A stretch of 64,000 nucleotides of DNA from Edolisoma coerulescens (Eukaryota; Chordata; Aves; Passeriformes; Campephagidae): contig VWZW01005388.1 in assembly GCA_013397115.1 (NCBI GenBank), positions 39,185-103,184 on the forward strand. The letters are read 5' to 3'. This document shows positions 29,401 to 44,400 of this stretch, in pieces. Every line of letters begins with the position of its first letter. Position 1 is the first letter of the stretch. The notes beneath the pieces were generated by a model, which worked only from the letters and a program-made list of their open reading frames with translations, searched no databases and was not told the DNA's origin. The position numbers and the translations under genes were made by a program.

Positions 29401-32400
29401 CTAGACTGTCAGTCTTCACTTGCTAGCGAGACTTCCCCCCAGGAACAAACGTAAAGAAAAGATCCTTTCAGCCAGGGACAGATGAGGGTGACCTGGTGGG
29501 CCCAATGCCACTTTTCTGGTGGCCAGGAGTGCCTGACAGGTCACACAGTGCTTGTAAAAGTAGTGGCAAGGAGAAGGATGAGGAGCAGAAAGACCTATCG
29601 TGCTGAATCCAACTCATGTCAGTGATAGAGAATTGTGCAGCTGGTGTTGTCTGGCCAGGGCAGAACAAAATAACAAAGCAGTAGTTAGGAATTAAGAGGT
29701 ATGAGTGGGGGATAGCTAGGAAGCAAGGAGAAAGGCATATTCATGTAGTTGGCCTGTGGCAGGGCAAGTGGGTGGGAGCTTTGGACAAGGGAGGGAGAGG
29801 AGCCAAACAACCTGCAGGAGAAGAGGAGAGCAATTGTGAGTAACCTCTTACTAGAGCTATCACAAACATGTTTTTCCATTCCATGGTAGCAGTAGTTGTA
29901 GTGCCCTTCCCTCTAGGAGCTAGGTAAGATCCTGCTGGGAATGGCCTGCTGTGTTGAGCAGTGTTGTCCTGTCTGTGCAATTTGTTTGTCTGACTCCATC
30001 TGCTTTCTGTTTTCATCCTAGAATTAGAGCATAATCTTTCTGGGGTTAGCACTGTCTTGTGTTCTGTATCTGTAAATCACCTGGCATCACAGGGTCTTGG
30101 CTTGGACTGCACTGCCTAAGTTCAAATTCCTGAGCCTCTTTAGTTGAGGGGATATAGCTGTGAACCTGGAACTTGCTCCTGAGCAAGGCCCAGACAAAAT
30201 TAATCTCCTGCTATGCAGGAAGGCTGAGAAGTCTCCTGCAGAGTAGCTTTTCTGTTAGCAAATCAGTGCTGTAACATGGGATTCCTTCCTGCTCTGTTCC
30301 AAGTACAGTTTGACTTTTCACCTTGTCAGCATCTCCAATATCAAATTACGTCTGGAAAAAGGGCTGGGAAGAGAATGGTTGGTGCAGATCAGGGGATCTG
30401 GCTGGTTGCAGAGGCCACTGGCTGAAGACCAGTGACAGCTAAACCCAGGTCTTGAGTCTTCTCCTGCATCACACACAGCACTTATGTGTGGATTGACTAC
30501 TGCTGGCCTGAGGTCCCTCCAGATGTGACTGATTTTGATTTGCTCTGGACAATAGAAGAGTTCCTGGACTCTTTGTTCATCTGTGACACAGTGGGCTTCA
30601 TCCTGTCTGTCCCAGAAAAAATAATCTTAGATAGGATGGGCCTGTTTGGAACTGGTCCCTACTTTTTTCTGCTTCACCTAACCCAGCTTTTTAAGAGGTG
30701 TTTCTCAATGTTTGGTTGCGTATTCTGAGCATGAGATAAGGCTGGAAGAAGGGAGCTGTGGTTGCTAGATGTTTTTAGGACATGCTGTGGTGGATGCAGC
30801 TCCCCTGCTCTCCCCTGGTGTGACTCTGTTCTTGGATTGTCCTGCAGCATCGTGTGCGTCACTGGCGGGAGCTGGGCAGAGAGGTTTGGGCATATCGTGG
30901 TGGAAGTGCCTGGAGGAGGTCGTGGAGTTTCTGGGCATGTTTTCACCTATCAGGTAACACAACTTTAATGTCTCCCTTGTTTTCCCAGTATCTCTGCTGA
31001 ATGGCTGTTTATTGCATGAACTTACAGGACTCTACCAGGCACTTGTTGCTGGTATTTTTATCTGATGTTTCTGCTGCTTGTGTTGTGTGGTGGGATTTTT
31101 TTTGTTTTGTTTTGTTCCTCCCTCACGCCCCCTTTATAAGAACAGCTGTACTGGGTAATACTAAAGATCCTGTAGTCTAGTGATTTTATTTCTTTTTTGT
31201 CAATGGTAACTGTTAAATGCTTAAAGATACCCTGTATTTTTCCTCTGAGTTTCCAATTTGAAGGTTTTTTTTTTTATTGATGCCTTAACATCTTACTAAG
31301 ACTTCTGACTTCCCTTTTGTTAATATGCAAATTGCTTGTTTGACCATGCTTTTATCTTCTGACCTTCAGCAGCTGGTGGCAGTAAGTCCAAAATTCCTGT
31401 GCATTGTGTGGAGAAATGTTTCCTATCATTTTTAAACGTGTTTCTGATAACTTTTTGATATCTTAAACCCAGTAACTATGAGATAGTATTTAAGTAACTT
31501 TTAAATACAATTGCTCCTTTTTCTTCCTTTCTGTGCAATTTGCAAGTTATGTATCTAGTTGCATGTCTCCCTTTCCCATGGGAAGGGGAAAAGATCCTGA
31601 AAAGTCTTAAGCTCTTCCATTTTTGGCTCCATAGAACCATTTTATGTGCTAGATTATGCTTGTTACTCTTCCCTTGGCTGTCACCAGGATGCTATTTAGA
31701 GACTAGCAATGGTGTACTTGTTTGCTTTTTATCCTGTAGTCTCCCTCCTCCTTCTCACTTCATGGATCTTGCTTTTTGTTTGTCAGCAGTGACTTACTTG
31801 TGTCACTCTGCCTGGTTTCTTTAAATTTTACTGCAGCTCCTCAGTGGTGCTAAGTTTTTTTTTCTTACAGCACAGGTCTCAAAACAAATTCTTAGGGCTC
31901 CCTGCTGTTAATCTCCTCATCTGCTAGGCAAACAGACAATTTATTTGCTACCTTGTTTTTCCGAACCTGAGTTATTAATCCAATTACTGATCTGAACAAT
32001 CCCTTTGGACTGTTAATCCTTGGGTTTGTGTGTGGGGCTCACAGCTCTACTGTTTGCAGCATCCATATGCCTTTGGCAGTCTGTGGAAAGGTCCTCGATT
32101 CCTTGCTGGTGTGATTGATCCCTCCTCTGCTCTGTAAAGTGCTGGAGCATAGCTGAGGCCTGCCTGTGATTTGGATCTTCTATTTTCAGAGCATTGGAGG
32201 ACACTGAACACATTCTGCTGTTTTCTTTCCTTGTCTTGTCTTTTGAGGTCCTTGTCACTCACTTCCCTTTTCTTTTTTTTTTTTTCCCCTCCCTCTTCTA
32301 GAATCCAGAGCTGAAATCCATTGTTCCAACTCGGGGTCCCAAAGCAGGAGGAACCTGCCTTACCCTTCTGGGCTCAAAGCTGCTGACTGGGCATCCTAAT

Positions 32401-35400
32401 GAGATCAGTGTTCTGCTTGGAGACCTCCCTTGTCAGATGTAAGATCAGAACTTGCCAATGTGCTGGCTGTGCGCTGCCCTGAGTCCTTCCCCGAGCGTCC
32501 CAGGGTGTGATGCTGCCTGGAGCAGCTGGACCTGTGCTTTCCTCTGTGTTCCAGGGGATCTTCCCCTTGAGAGTCACAGCAGCTTCAACCATCTTAGATT
32601 CTGGCCCACCTGGCCCACCTTCCCTGGATGTGAGCAGTGCTGCACACCTCTGTTCCGCTTGTCCCTTGACAGGGCTGTAACCCATCCTGACACTGCTTTT
32701 TCTGGTGGAGAGCTGCAGTTGGCTCCTGCAGCCTAATCCCAAGAGCTGCTTGTTCTCTTGCGCCCTGGGACACGTACACCTGCCTCACCTCACTGCTGGT
32801 GAGAAGGTGCACATGCCTTGGTAGCATGTGTCCAGTCCCTTCTGGGCAGTGACTGTACCTGCTTTTTGTCCATGTGCTGCTCCTGACAACTGCCCAGCAA
32901 TTATTGCTTGCACAGATAAGGCACAAGAGCTTTTGGCATGAGATTTAGGAACATAGCAGAAGAGGTTTGCAGACTCTGTGCAAAGAGAAAGGCACAGTAC
33001 TATAAAATCTGTCTCTGCAGTGGCTGTGTTAATCCCTTGCTCTTCCTTGTCTTTTCAAGCCTCTCTGAGATGACAGAGGATCAGCTGGCATGCCAGACGA
33101 GTCCCAGCAATGTGTCCACAGAACTCCCAGTCACCATCAAATATGGGGACCAAGAGCGGAGATTGGAAGGATCCCTCTTCAGATATACTCTGGATCCCAA
33201 CATCACTTTTGCAGAGCCACCTAAAAGCTTTCTCAGGTAGAAAGAATGAGTGTCCCTTCCGTGGGGCAGTGTGCTGGGGCTGCAGCACCAATGGTGTCTC
33301 TCTGAGTGGCACCTGGGTAAAGCCAGGTTTGTAAGAATGAGCATAAACAGAAGGATGGGAGCATGGACAGAATGGAGCTAGTGAATAACGGGTGGGTCAG
33401 ATCAGCTACTTTTGTCTTTCAGTGGAGGGAGAGTGCTCAGAGTTCATGGATACAACTTGGATGTTGTACAGAAACCAAAGATCCGAGTTACAGTTTCTCC
33501 ATCTGTACGCCGGCGCCGAGGAGTGGGACGATGGCGCAGGATCATCCCAGACTCTGAGTGTCCTGAGGATTCTCTGTGCAGCATCCAGCAGGTAGCACAG
33601 CACTCACTGGGGATGTGGGTGCGCAAGGGTTGATGTGCCACCTCTGAAGAGGTGGACTTGCTGTCCCTAGGGCTTTTTTCCTCCCACCACTTGCTGTTAT
33701 CTGCTTGGATTGTACCAACACTCTTGGCCCATGGAAGTGTTCTCTGCCAGACTGAGAGGTTAAGCACTAAGTGTTCTCTGCCAGACTGAGAGGTAAAGCA
33801 CTTTCACAAACATTTCCGTGGGCTAGGTCTGCCTCTGCCTACAGATGTGCAGGATTGTGATGTGGGACAAAAATAGCAAGGCAGCAGTGTGGAGATAAAG
33901 GAATCTACATCTGAGCCAGAGAACTTGTGTGGCTCAGCATGTCTGTGCTTCAGATTCTTCCTTTTGCATATTTCAGTCCATCCCTATAGTTCCTGGGATC
34001 TCTTTCACTCTGAGATACAAAACCAGGCAGTGAAATTACCAGTGCCATGACCATTTTCTGCTCTCCTGCTGCCAGTCTGCTGAGATGGGTCATTACATAG
34101 GTATTGATGTGGTCACCAAGGTCACAGAGCATGCAGCAGAGTTTGCAGAGGTAGAGGGTGGTTTGGCAGCCCAAGTACAAGAAAGATTTGCATTATTAGT
34201 GCAAATGATGAAGGGCTTCCTGTACATAAATGTGCTCCAGATGCACATGCATCAATAACAGCTGGTTTTATCAATGTTCTTAGGAAAGATTTGTGGCTGT
34301 ATGGCAGAAAAAAAAAAAAGACTGTAATACTTTCACCAAATGTGTAAAATATATCCAACCAGGCACGAGGGCACTTTCACAGAAGCATTCAGACTGGGAA
34401 AACAGCCTTGCATTGAAAGTATTTGGTCCTGTTCTCTCAAAGCAGGGAAATCTAAAGCTGTTCTCTCTCCAGAATTTGCTGCCAGGGGAATGTCAGAGCT
34501 GATTCCCACTGCTGAGACCTTCCAACAAAACCAGTGCTATGAAAGCTTTCCTTTAGAGGAACATGAGGAATTCCTCAGATCTTGGATTTTTCCCCTCTAC
34601 TGTTAAACAGAGTGCTTCTGGCATTTCTCCAGATGAGAAGAATGCAGACTGGCCCCAGATTGCTCGGGGTGGGAAGTATTGCCAAGCTGCAGGAGAAGCA
34701 TTGGTGTTCCATTACTGACACTTTTTTTTTGCCTTTTTCACTTAGTTTGAAGAACTATGTCTTGTTAACTCTTCCTACCTGATCCTATGCAAAACTCCAG
34801 CCATTAACCTGCTGTTGAGGAGTGTCCGTATCAAACTGGAATTTATTCTGGATAATCTGAGCTTTGATTTCAACTCACTGCATCCCATGCCCTTCTCTTA
34901 TGAAGTCAACCCCATCCTAAAACCATTGAATGCTGAGGACCCTGCCAAACCATATCGTCACAAGCCAGGAAGTGTCATCTCTGTGGAGGTAAGACAAAAA
35001 CCAGCTGGAATGAATGTTCCTTGTATGAAGTTTTAAATTGTTGTCATGCAGTATCCAAGGTTTTTAAAGCATTTGACCTGTCACAGCACATCTGCTTTGG
35101 CCTGTGATAAATGGTACATGAGAGGAGGGGAAAGAGTGCATCAAAAAAGCCTCTTAAGTCCATAAAATGTTGTTAGGGGCTTCATAGGGCTTCTGGAAAC
35201 TTTTGTGGTTTGTTTTTGTGGGTTTTTTTAATCCTAATAAACTATTTGTATATGAGATATTAGTACTGCATTATCCCCAAATCCTATTCTCAGCTGCTGA
35301 CTCTCTCATAACTACTTCAGTTTCCTCCAGAAGTAACTTGGGAGTAAAAGAATCCTGCCAGTAGGGAAGACCTGTTACTAAGTGCAGGCAGGAAAATCAC

Positions 35401-38400
35401 TCATTAAAGACGATACAGAAGAGCACAGTGGCTCATATTTTTACTGTACATGCAAGAAAAAAAATCTCTGAGGTATTTCTTTTGTATGGAAAGGTACTTT
35501 TCAGTCCAGTACTCTTAAAGAAAGTAATGGCTGCAGCTATAGGTGCAGATTCTCCACATGCTCTCTTTTTGCGTATGAGTAAAAACTGTGAGGATGTAAG
35601 AGCCTAGAAATGTCTAGACCACTGTCATTGGGGTTGAATGCATCTTGGAGATGTAGGGCAGTTGGAGAAGACTGGTAGAGAACTTTAAAAGACAAGGAGG
35701 TTGATCTGCCAGCCTGTCGGGATACCCTGACCGAGCTCTGGGTTTAGAAAGCATTAAAGCATAAAAATGTAATTAACATCAGTCAGCATGGTTTTATTAA
35801 AAAAAGAAAAAGTCTGAATCCCCCCAAATTAAAGCAGATAAGAGAAATAGCACAGATATGTTACCCCTTTGAAAGGCATTGATTGAGTCACCTGAGTGTG
35901 CAGGTTGACTGACACAAGACTACCTTTTTAAATATACAGAGTGAACAGCTGAGCTTAGCTGTGCTTTGGCTGAAGAGCCTTAAGAGGACAGGCTATTTAT
36001 AACTTACTTATGCAGTGTGCTACAGGTCCTAAAGCTAAATCTAAATCCTATGCAACTGAATTTTTTAGCTTACAAAATTAACTCCTGCAGCCAATTCAGA
36101 TGTGAGCCTAATCAGAGAAGAAAAAAGGCTGTTTTCATCCCATGGTATTGGTCTCCTCCATCTTCTCTGAAGCCATGGCAATACATAGTTGTTTTTTCCC
36201 TGATCTCATGTGCTGTCCAAATCTATTTCAGGGGGAAAATCTAGATCTGGCCATTTCCAAGGATGAAGTTATGGCTATGATTGGGGAAGGAATCTGTGTG
36301 GTGAAGACACTAACAAGGAATCACCTCTACTGTGAGCCCCCCTCGGAGCAGCCGGCTCCGCGGCACCGCACCAAGCGGGAGGGCACGGACCTGCTCCCAG
36401 AGTTCACGGTAGGGAATCGCCAGCACTGCCGGAATTCCTGTCATTTCTTGAAACATGTGCAAAATGTGGAAGTGGGATGTGAAGTTAGGAAAGGTAGAAG
36501 CCCTGCTGAGGGATGGGGGAGGTAATGGGGGTGGCAAGTAACTGGTGTTGTTCTCAACTTCTACTCTTAAAGGCTAAAGTTGCCTGAAAGTAAACAGTAT
36601 AGCTGTGTTCACTGTGCTGTGGGACAGCTCTTCTGGGGAGCTGTGTGCCCCCTGTGCTCATTTGGGAGAAGCCCTGTGGCTTTGTATTTCATTCCTGCAC
36701 AGAGGAATGGAATCATCATGACAAATGCTTTCTTCTTACAGGTTCAGATGGGAAACCTGAACTTCCTCCTGGGCCGAGTGCAGTATGACACCGAAAGCCA
36801 GCTCACCTTCCCGCTGGAGGCACAGATTGGTTTGGGTGTCGGTGCATCCTTCGTGGCACTGATTGTTCTGGTCATCGTCTTCATATACAGGTAAAAAGCT
36901 CTGGCATTGTATGAGGCCTTTAAGTTCCTCACAGTGTTTTTCAGTGGATGTGACCAAGCGTGTACATCTTGGGCCTAAACAAGGTTACAGTTTTCTTTAT
37001 TTTGTGCCAAATTCTGGTGGTGTTGGATGTAGGAGGCATGTGGCACTGCTAGTCATAGCCTGCACTGAGGTTCATTTAGAATCTAATGGGTGCTTCGAGA
37101 GACACATCTAGTTTATGGAACACTGTTTGGTATCCTGCAAAGATGACGCTCTGTAGAAATTGCCTCAACACCAACTGCCCTGGAGTCTTTGGCAGCAACA
37201 CAACAGTTGGCAGGGACAGTCCCTGGGCTAGTGCCACCAGGAACAATTTTGCTTCTTATTGCAGGAGGAAGAGCAAACAGGCTCTGAGGGATTACAAGAA
37301 AGTTCAAATCCAGCTGGAAAATCTGGAAACGAGTGTTCGGGACAGATGCAAAAAGGAATTCACAGGTCAGTCACTGAGCTCTGGGGTTCTTGCAGCTTCA
37401 GGGAAACTTGGAGAACCACCCTCAGCCCTACCTCTCTTCCCATTCCTGTGTACTTTTCTGCGTAGCTCAGAGTAGGCAATAATTTATCCTGTGCCAGTGC
37501 ATAGAAACATAGAACCAAATTCTTCCTTTTTTAATTCTTTGATTCAAAGCACAGTGATCTGTACAGACTTCTCTCATTCTCCAGACTCAGATGAAGAGCT
37601 AAAGTCAAGACAGAACACCTGGAGGGATCTCAAGGACAGCTACTAGCCCAGTCTTTGAGTAGGGCAAGCTGAATTGCAGCCCATGTTCTGAGCTTGCAAA
37701 TCTTGTACTTCAGCTCTTTACAGCTGTAGGAGACCTGGGGCTCTGAAACTGTGCAGGTGACTGAGGCTGTAGTCCCCAGCTAATGTGCGAAGGAGTGAGG
37801 AACAGGTCTCCAATACTCCATCTTTGCTGTAGGTAATGCCTGTAACCACAGATGTGTGCTGAATAGTCGCTTCCTCTTTATAAAATTGGAAACCAGCTCC
37901 TGATTGGAACCTTCCTCATGCTGTTTCTCCTGCTGCCTAGTCTAGTTTTAAATATTCTAGCAATGAGACCCCAGTATGCCTCTTCCTGACAGGAAACATC
38001 CTTCTTCTTTCTCAGTCCCATGTTGCTGGCCCTGGTTCCTCCACTTACCTCATGCTCTGCACCATCAGTCGAGATCATGTCCATTGTGTCATCCTCATGG
38101 GCATTTTCCTTTCCCTCAGACCTGATGACTGAGATGATGGACCTCACAAGTGACCTTGTGGGCACAGGGATCCCCTTCCTGGACTACAAGTCCTATGCAG
38201 AACGCATTTTCTTTCCGGGCCACCGTGAGTCACCACTGCAAAGGGACCTTGACATCCCTGAGTGCCGGCGGCAAACAGTGGAGCAGGGCTTGGTCCAGCT
38301 CTCCAACCTCCTCAACAGCAAGCTCTTCCTCACCAAGGTAATGTCCCTCTCTCTGCTGGCAGCCTGCTGTGGGGCCAGAGCCATGGCACTGGCAGCGGGA

Positions 38401-41400
38401 AGTGAGCAGTGTCTGTTAAGGTTCATTCCTTAACAGTTGCCTGCACCACTTCTTCCAAGAGCCAGCAGCTGTGACTGCTTTGTTTTCAGCAGATTCACAC
38501 ACTGGCTTATCTCTCTCCCTACCAGTTCATCCACACTCTGGAGATCCAGCGCACTTTCTCTCCGAGAGACCGGGCCTATGTGGCATCACTGCTCACGGTG
38601 TCGCTGCATGGGAAGCTGGAGTACTTCACTGACATCCTCAAAACACTCCTGAATGACCTTGTGGAGCAATATGTGGCCAAGAACCCCAAGCTGATGCTGC
38701 GGAGGTGAGTGAGCCAGCAATGGTCCCACTGGCAGCTTCCTGAGGGGACAGAACCTTTCTGCCTGGCTGGCAAGCTCTGAAAGGCTCTGCCAAGTGTTCT
38801 AATCCCACTTTGCTGTTTAGAGGTCCCTGGGTTCGCAGTCATGCCATGTTTGGAAGCTAAACTGAGATATCTCCCATGTTTAGATCCCCAGTAGCCTCCT
38901 ATCTGGTCCATCCTTCTGATCTAAACGCATTTCCCTTGTTTGAGACCTACCAGAGGCTTTCCACTGTTCCCTGCTTCTTGTCTCTCCAATTCTGTAATTT
39001 GGTGCCTCCTTCAGGCTGACAAGTGCTTCCAGTAAGTGATGTCAGAAGCATTAACCTTGCTGGTCTCAGAAGCCTTTTTTTTTTCTCTCCATTCTGTATC
39101 ATGATTTAGTGTGCTCTTCTCTCAAAGGGAGTGATCTTTACCTCCAAATCTCCCGCTATTCTGCACCACATTCCTGTGACCAACCTGATGCTCTCTTTCA
39201 GGACAGAAACAGTGGTAGAGAAGCTGTTAACCAACTGGATGTCCATCTGCCTGTACGCGTTTGTGAGGGTGAGCTCTTTGTCCCGTTGTGGTGTAGAGGG
39301 GCCAAAAGAGGGGAGACTGGCACAGTTTTGTTTTGTGCCTCACTCGTAGCTGAAATAGTGCCAGGGTCACCCTGTATTCCTCAGGGTGAGGAATGAGAGC
39401 TGGGCTGCTCACTGGGAACAGGGATGCTTAAATCAGCATTAATACCACTCGTTGTTTCCAGGATGTGTCACCAGGTCACGGAGGCCTCAGTGTAGCTCCT
39501 TTATCTTGAAAGACACAGGCCACAGGCTGGTCTGTGCATGGGAAGACAGGTGCTGGTCTAATTCCTTTTCTGGAGAGCTGGTGGGGGGCAAAGACTCTCT
39601 CAGATTAGTGACAGAGAGGCAGAACAATGCCTTGGTCATGTGCATCTCTCTGGTAGCTGGATGGTGCGCTTTTCCTGTGCACGGAGCAGGAGCTGTTGGC
39701 ACAGGCTCTGTCTTTGCCTACTGTGGCTCAGCTGCTGTATCCTCAGTCCTGCTTGATATCCATGTTTCCAGGCCTGGGGCTCTGCTGGGAGGAGCAAGCT
39801 GAATTTCTCTCCTTCCTTTCCATGCCAGGATTCTGTCGGGGAGCCCCTTTACATGCTGTTTCGAGGAATCAAGCACCAGGTGGACAAAGGGCCAGTTGAC
39901 TGGGTGACAGGGAAAGCCAAATATACCCTGAATGACAACCGCCTTCTGAGAGAGGACCTGGAGTACCGCACTCTGGTAAGCACCAAATCTTCTGTCCTCT
40001 CTGGTACAACGGCTGAATGTCTCTGCTCCCATAACCAAGTCACAAGTGCAGCATCCTGCCACTGTCTCCTGGGAACCAGGTTTGTTCCAGCAGCACAAGT
40101 CCATAGATGATGAAGAGCTCTGCTAAATCAGGTGCTTTTGCCCCTGAGCCTTCAGCACAGTCATCTGGTGTACATGCTGTGCTGATGGCATATCGAAGCT
40201 CCTCCCCAATGCTGTTGAACTGGCTTCCAGCTCTTGACACAAGGCTAAGAACACGAGACTGAGGTGTTTAACATCTGTGATGTTTTCTCTTCTGAATCTT
40301 CCAGTGAAAGGACTAGCTGTTAACTTGCCTGAATGCCAACCATCAAAGGTGTAAATGTGTCAGATGTAATCTTATCAGCTGAGTAGCTGTGACCTTTTCT
40401 TCCCCAGACCTTAAATGCTTTGACACAAGCAGGAGTTGGTGCAGGAGGGGCAGAAGACTCTCAAGGGATTTCTGCGAAAGTGCTGGACTGTGACACCATA
40501 ACGCAGGTGAAGGAGAAAATCCTAGATCAGATCTATAAAGGGACGCCATACTGTCACCGGCCAGACCCAGACACCCTGGACCTCGGTGAGCAGAGCTCTT
40601 TGGTGACAAAACTCAGTGAGGAAGTGAAGGAATGGTGGTTTGCTATCTGTGCACAGCACCCTGACATGTGTGGCATTTGTCATTCTCTGCTGAGTGTGCA
40701 GAATCACTGACCAAGGGTCTCGTACTCTGGCTGGACACAACAGGGGAGAGGCTGTAACAGAAAGAGGCAGGGGTGCGAAAGAAGCAGTTGGGTTCAGCCT
40801 CTTTCATTTCATGGTGTTCTTTGCCAGACTCAGACCACAGCAATGACTTGGGCAAGGGGATATGGAAAAAAGTATGGAAAATATGTAGGAGGGGAGGGGG
40901 ATTTGAGTGCAGTGCAGAGATACTGTGGACACAGACTGGCGCTTCCTGGCAGTGAAGTCAATGTCAGCCTCTCAATAATATATGTCAGGGAGGATTTTGC
41001 CTATGGCAGTTAATAAATGGTAGAACTTACATTGGGAGAGAAAACACTCAGTTTTCCATCTTCTTAATTCTTTAGCTGTTGATGAATAGTGGTGACGTTT
41101 AGAGATGAGAAGGTACTGAGGAAGTAGTAGCTGATAAGAACTATGGGTGCATATTTGTGATTTGAACCACCTGCTTGAAGAGTCACAATCTGACAGAATT
41201 TGTAGGAACATAACAGGTGGAACCTGGGAGGCCATGAGGCCACCTGTCCCTGTGCTCAGAGGGTTCTGTCCTGTGATTGCAGGACTCAGCATCATTACAG
41301 GCACTTGCTCAGGTTATATTGTCTGTGAAATAGCACAGGTAAAAGTTGACGAGGACCAGAGGGTATGTAACGAGGTCAGCCAGGCTGAAGCAGATGATGC

Positions 41401-44400
41401 CTCAAATTAGCAGTTAATCCTTAACTTTTCTGTGTTTCAATGGCTGTAGAGTGGAGATCAGGGCTGGCAGGTCATCTGATACTGTCCGATGAGGATGTGA
41501 CATCTGTTGTTCAAGGAACTTGGAAACGTCTGAACACTCTTCAGCATTACAAGGTCAGAACTGCATTGCCTTGTCTCTCCTCTCATCCTTCTACACATTG
41601 TCATGCTCTGTTTGTGGCTCTGGCTCCTGGTGGACCACTGTCAAAAGGTTGGACCTTTCTTGCAGAGCATATTCAAATTAAGTCAGTGCTGTGGTTGCAA
41701 TCTGACTTCGGCAAGCACAGCCCTGTCCTTATCCCATACCTGAGATGTGGACACGTGTAGGGCTCTGAAGGATAGGCACAAGTTCATACTGCAGTGAAGG
41801 TGATGTGCTGGATCTGTTCCTGTTCCAGGCCAGATCAGTTAGCAGGTGATGATGCACTGAGCTGCAAAGTACCCTCTAAGAATGGAAAGAGGGATTCTTT
41901 TAATTACCTTGCACCAGTATGTCATATCTTGCACCAGTATGTCAGTACCTTGTTGCAACATGTTCTAGATGTAAATTACCTCAGTCCCTGAGTATTATCT
42001 TCATTGTACTTTGAACATCTCTTTTTTAATTGGTACAGACAAGATTTTCTCACCCTCAGGAAAGATGGTGATGATGCCTCAAAACCCCTGTTTGTGTCTC
42101 TATTTCTAGTGATGGTACAGCCTGTTTTGGTCTACAAGCACTTGCCTGTTGTGCTGATGAGAAACATGCCATTTGTTTCCAGTGTTGTTGTTTTGCTTGT
42201 GTGCAGGTGCCTGATGGAGCAACAGTAGCACTGGTCCCACGCCTGACCAAGCACATCCACAGGGAAAATCAGGATTACATTCCAGGAGAAAGTGAGTTTG
42301 ATGTCTTGTTCTCATAAAATGACTTTAGAGTACTTGCCAGTTAGTGGGACAAGTCTCTTGCCGTAGCCCCAGCTTTATGCTGGTATAGAAGGCTGACACA
42401 TGCTTTGGACCTTCATAGGATTGTCAGGAAATGCGAAAGCTTGGTCAGGTGAGGTCAGAGAAAAGCAAAAGTGTGAGAGCAGAGGAAAGCTGGGCTGGGT
42501 GTGAAAATGAAGAACAAGCACAATTGTCTGACTCTCTAGAACTGAGTGCAGTCTGCAACTTGCAGAAATCTTAATACCCTCAGGTGCTGAGCATGGCCTG
42601 AGGGGGGTGCTGGGAAGCCAGGCAGTTTCCTTACTGCCTGGCAGAGTGAACAACTCCATGGATACTCCTGTGGCGTGAGGGACAATAGCCACAGGCTGCA
42701 GCTTACAAGATTCAAATTGGATATGGAACAAAACTTCTTCAGCAAAAGGGTGGTTCAGCCCTGAAACAGACCACTGAGGTGGTGAGGGATCTCTGTCTGG
42801 GGAAGTTTCCAAGCCCTTGAAGGTTTTGGGTGGACAAAGGCAACCTGCTGTACTGCTGGCAATGGTTGTACTCTGAAGAAGGCTGGATAGAGGCCTCCAG
42901 AGATTCCTTCCCATTTGTGTTTCTGTTATACTGGGAAATCTTGCTTCCTTGGGGCTCACCTGGCCAAGGTCTACTGTGAGAGAACCAACACTCCTCTGTA
43001 AACAATTGTTTGGTTTAGAAACACCAATGCTGGAGGATGCAGATGAAGGTGGGATCAAACTTTGGCACCTGGTAAAACCAACAGAGGAGCCAGAGCTTCC
43101 CAAGCATCGGCGTGGGAGCTTAAGAGATCGGGAGCGGGCCAAGGCAATCCCAGAGATCTATCTGACACGCCTGCTCTCAATGAAGGTGAGAAGAAGCACA
43201 GATTGTGTTGTGCTTGGGATCTTGCCTTCCTTCACATCCCCTGGCAGATTGCAGGGGTGTGTGTGAAGATGAAGCAATACCCTTTACCTGCAGTGCCTTT
43301 GAGTACATTTGAGTCTCCTCAACATTTTGCTTTGTTCACGAGCTTCTCCCTGGCCTCTGTTCCACAAACCACAGGGGCCTCCTTTCTCCTTAGCTGCTGC
43401 TCCCTTCAGTGGGGGTGTAGTACCCTTGGATGGGTGAGGGGCTGTCACTGAGCAGAAGGTGACCTTTCATCTGTGAGGCCTGGGCTCTCTATTCTCCTCT
43501 TCCTGTGCTGACTCTGTCCTGCTTGATTTTCCACAGGGCACTCTGCAGAAGTTTGTGGACGACTTGTTCCAGGTGATCCTCAGTACCAACCGCCCTGTCC
43601 CTCTGGCAGTCAAATACTTCTTTGACCTGTTGGACGAGCAGGCCATACACTATGGGATTGCAGACCCTGAGACCATCCATATCTGGAAGACAAACAGGTA
43701 GGGTGTTCCTGAGGGCCCTGGAGGAGGCACTGCTGACTTGCTTAGAGCTTTCAAAGTGACAGCCACGTCTGCCTACTGAGGAGGAGCAAAATGCAAGCGC
43801 AGGGCAGCAGACCACAGGGTGAAGAGCTGGTTTTGCTGGGAGGGCAAAGCAGAGAGATGCAGTACCATGTAGAATATGTTTCAGCACTGTAGCTGCTACC
43901 TTTGCTGATGCCCTGTTGCACTTCTGTCCTCTCTACAGCCTCCCCCTGCGGTTCTGGATCAACATCATCAAGAACCCCCAGTTTGTTTTTGATGTGCAGA
44001 CGTCGGATAACGTGGACGCTGTGCTGCTGGTCATTGCACAGACCTTCATGGACTCCTGTACAATAGCTGACCATAAGTTAGGGCGGGTGAGTACAGAGGG
44101 AGAAGGGAGCATGGTTAGCACAGAGAGTTGAGCAGCGTTGCCTTAGGAAGACAATAATGTTTACACAGCACCATGGGGACAGCAGGCCAGGCTCCCCCTG
44201 GCTTCCATGTGCAACTGGAGAGCAATGGGGGCTCCTGGGAAGAGAGGAGGGAGGACCAGATTTTGTTTAGCAACAAGAAGTTGTTGAGGAGTGCTCTTTA
44301 TTTACAGCTTGCAGCTACTTGGGGGACAGAGCTAAACTCTAGCTGACTGTGGCAGACAGTGGGAGTTACAGGATGCAACTTGGGACATTGGCCATTAGGA

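Noticed and set aside
37495..37530. CR1-like tail ('catagaaacatagaacc')
   Set aside because: Too short and lacks the flanking CR1 3' sequence.
42375..43142. 255-codon minus-strand open frame
   Set aside because: It is the antisense shadow of a CR1 fragment plus PLXNB1 exon 30.
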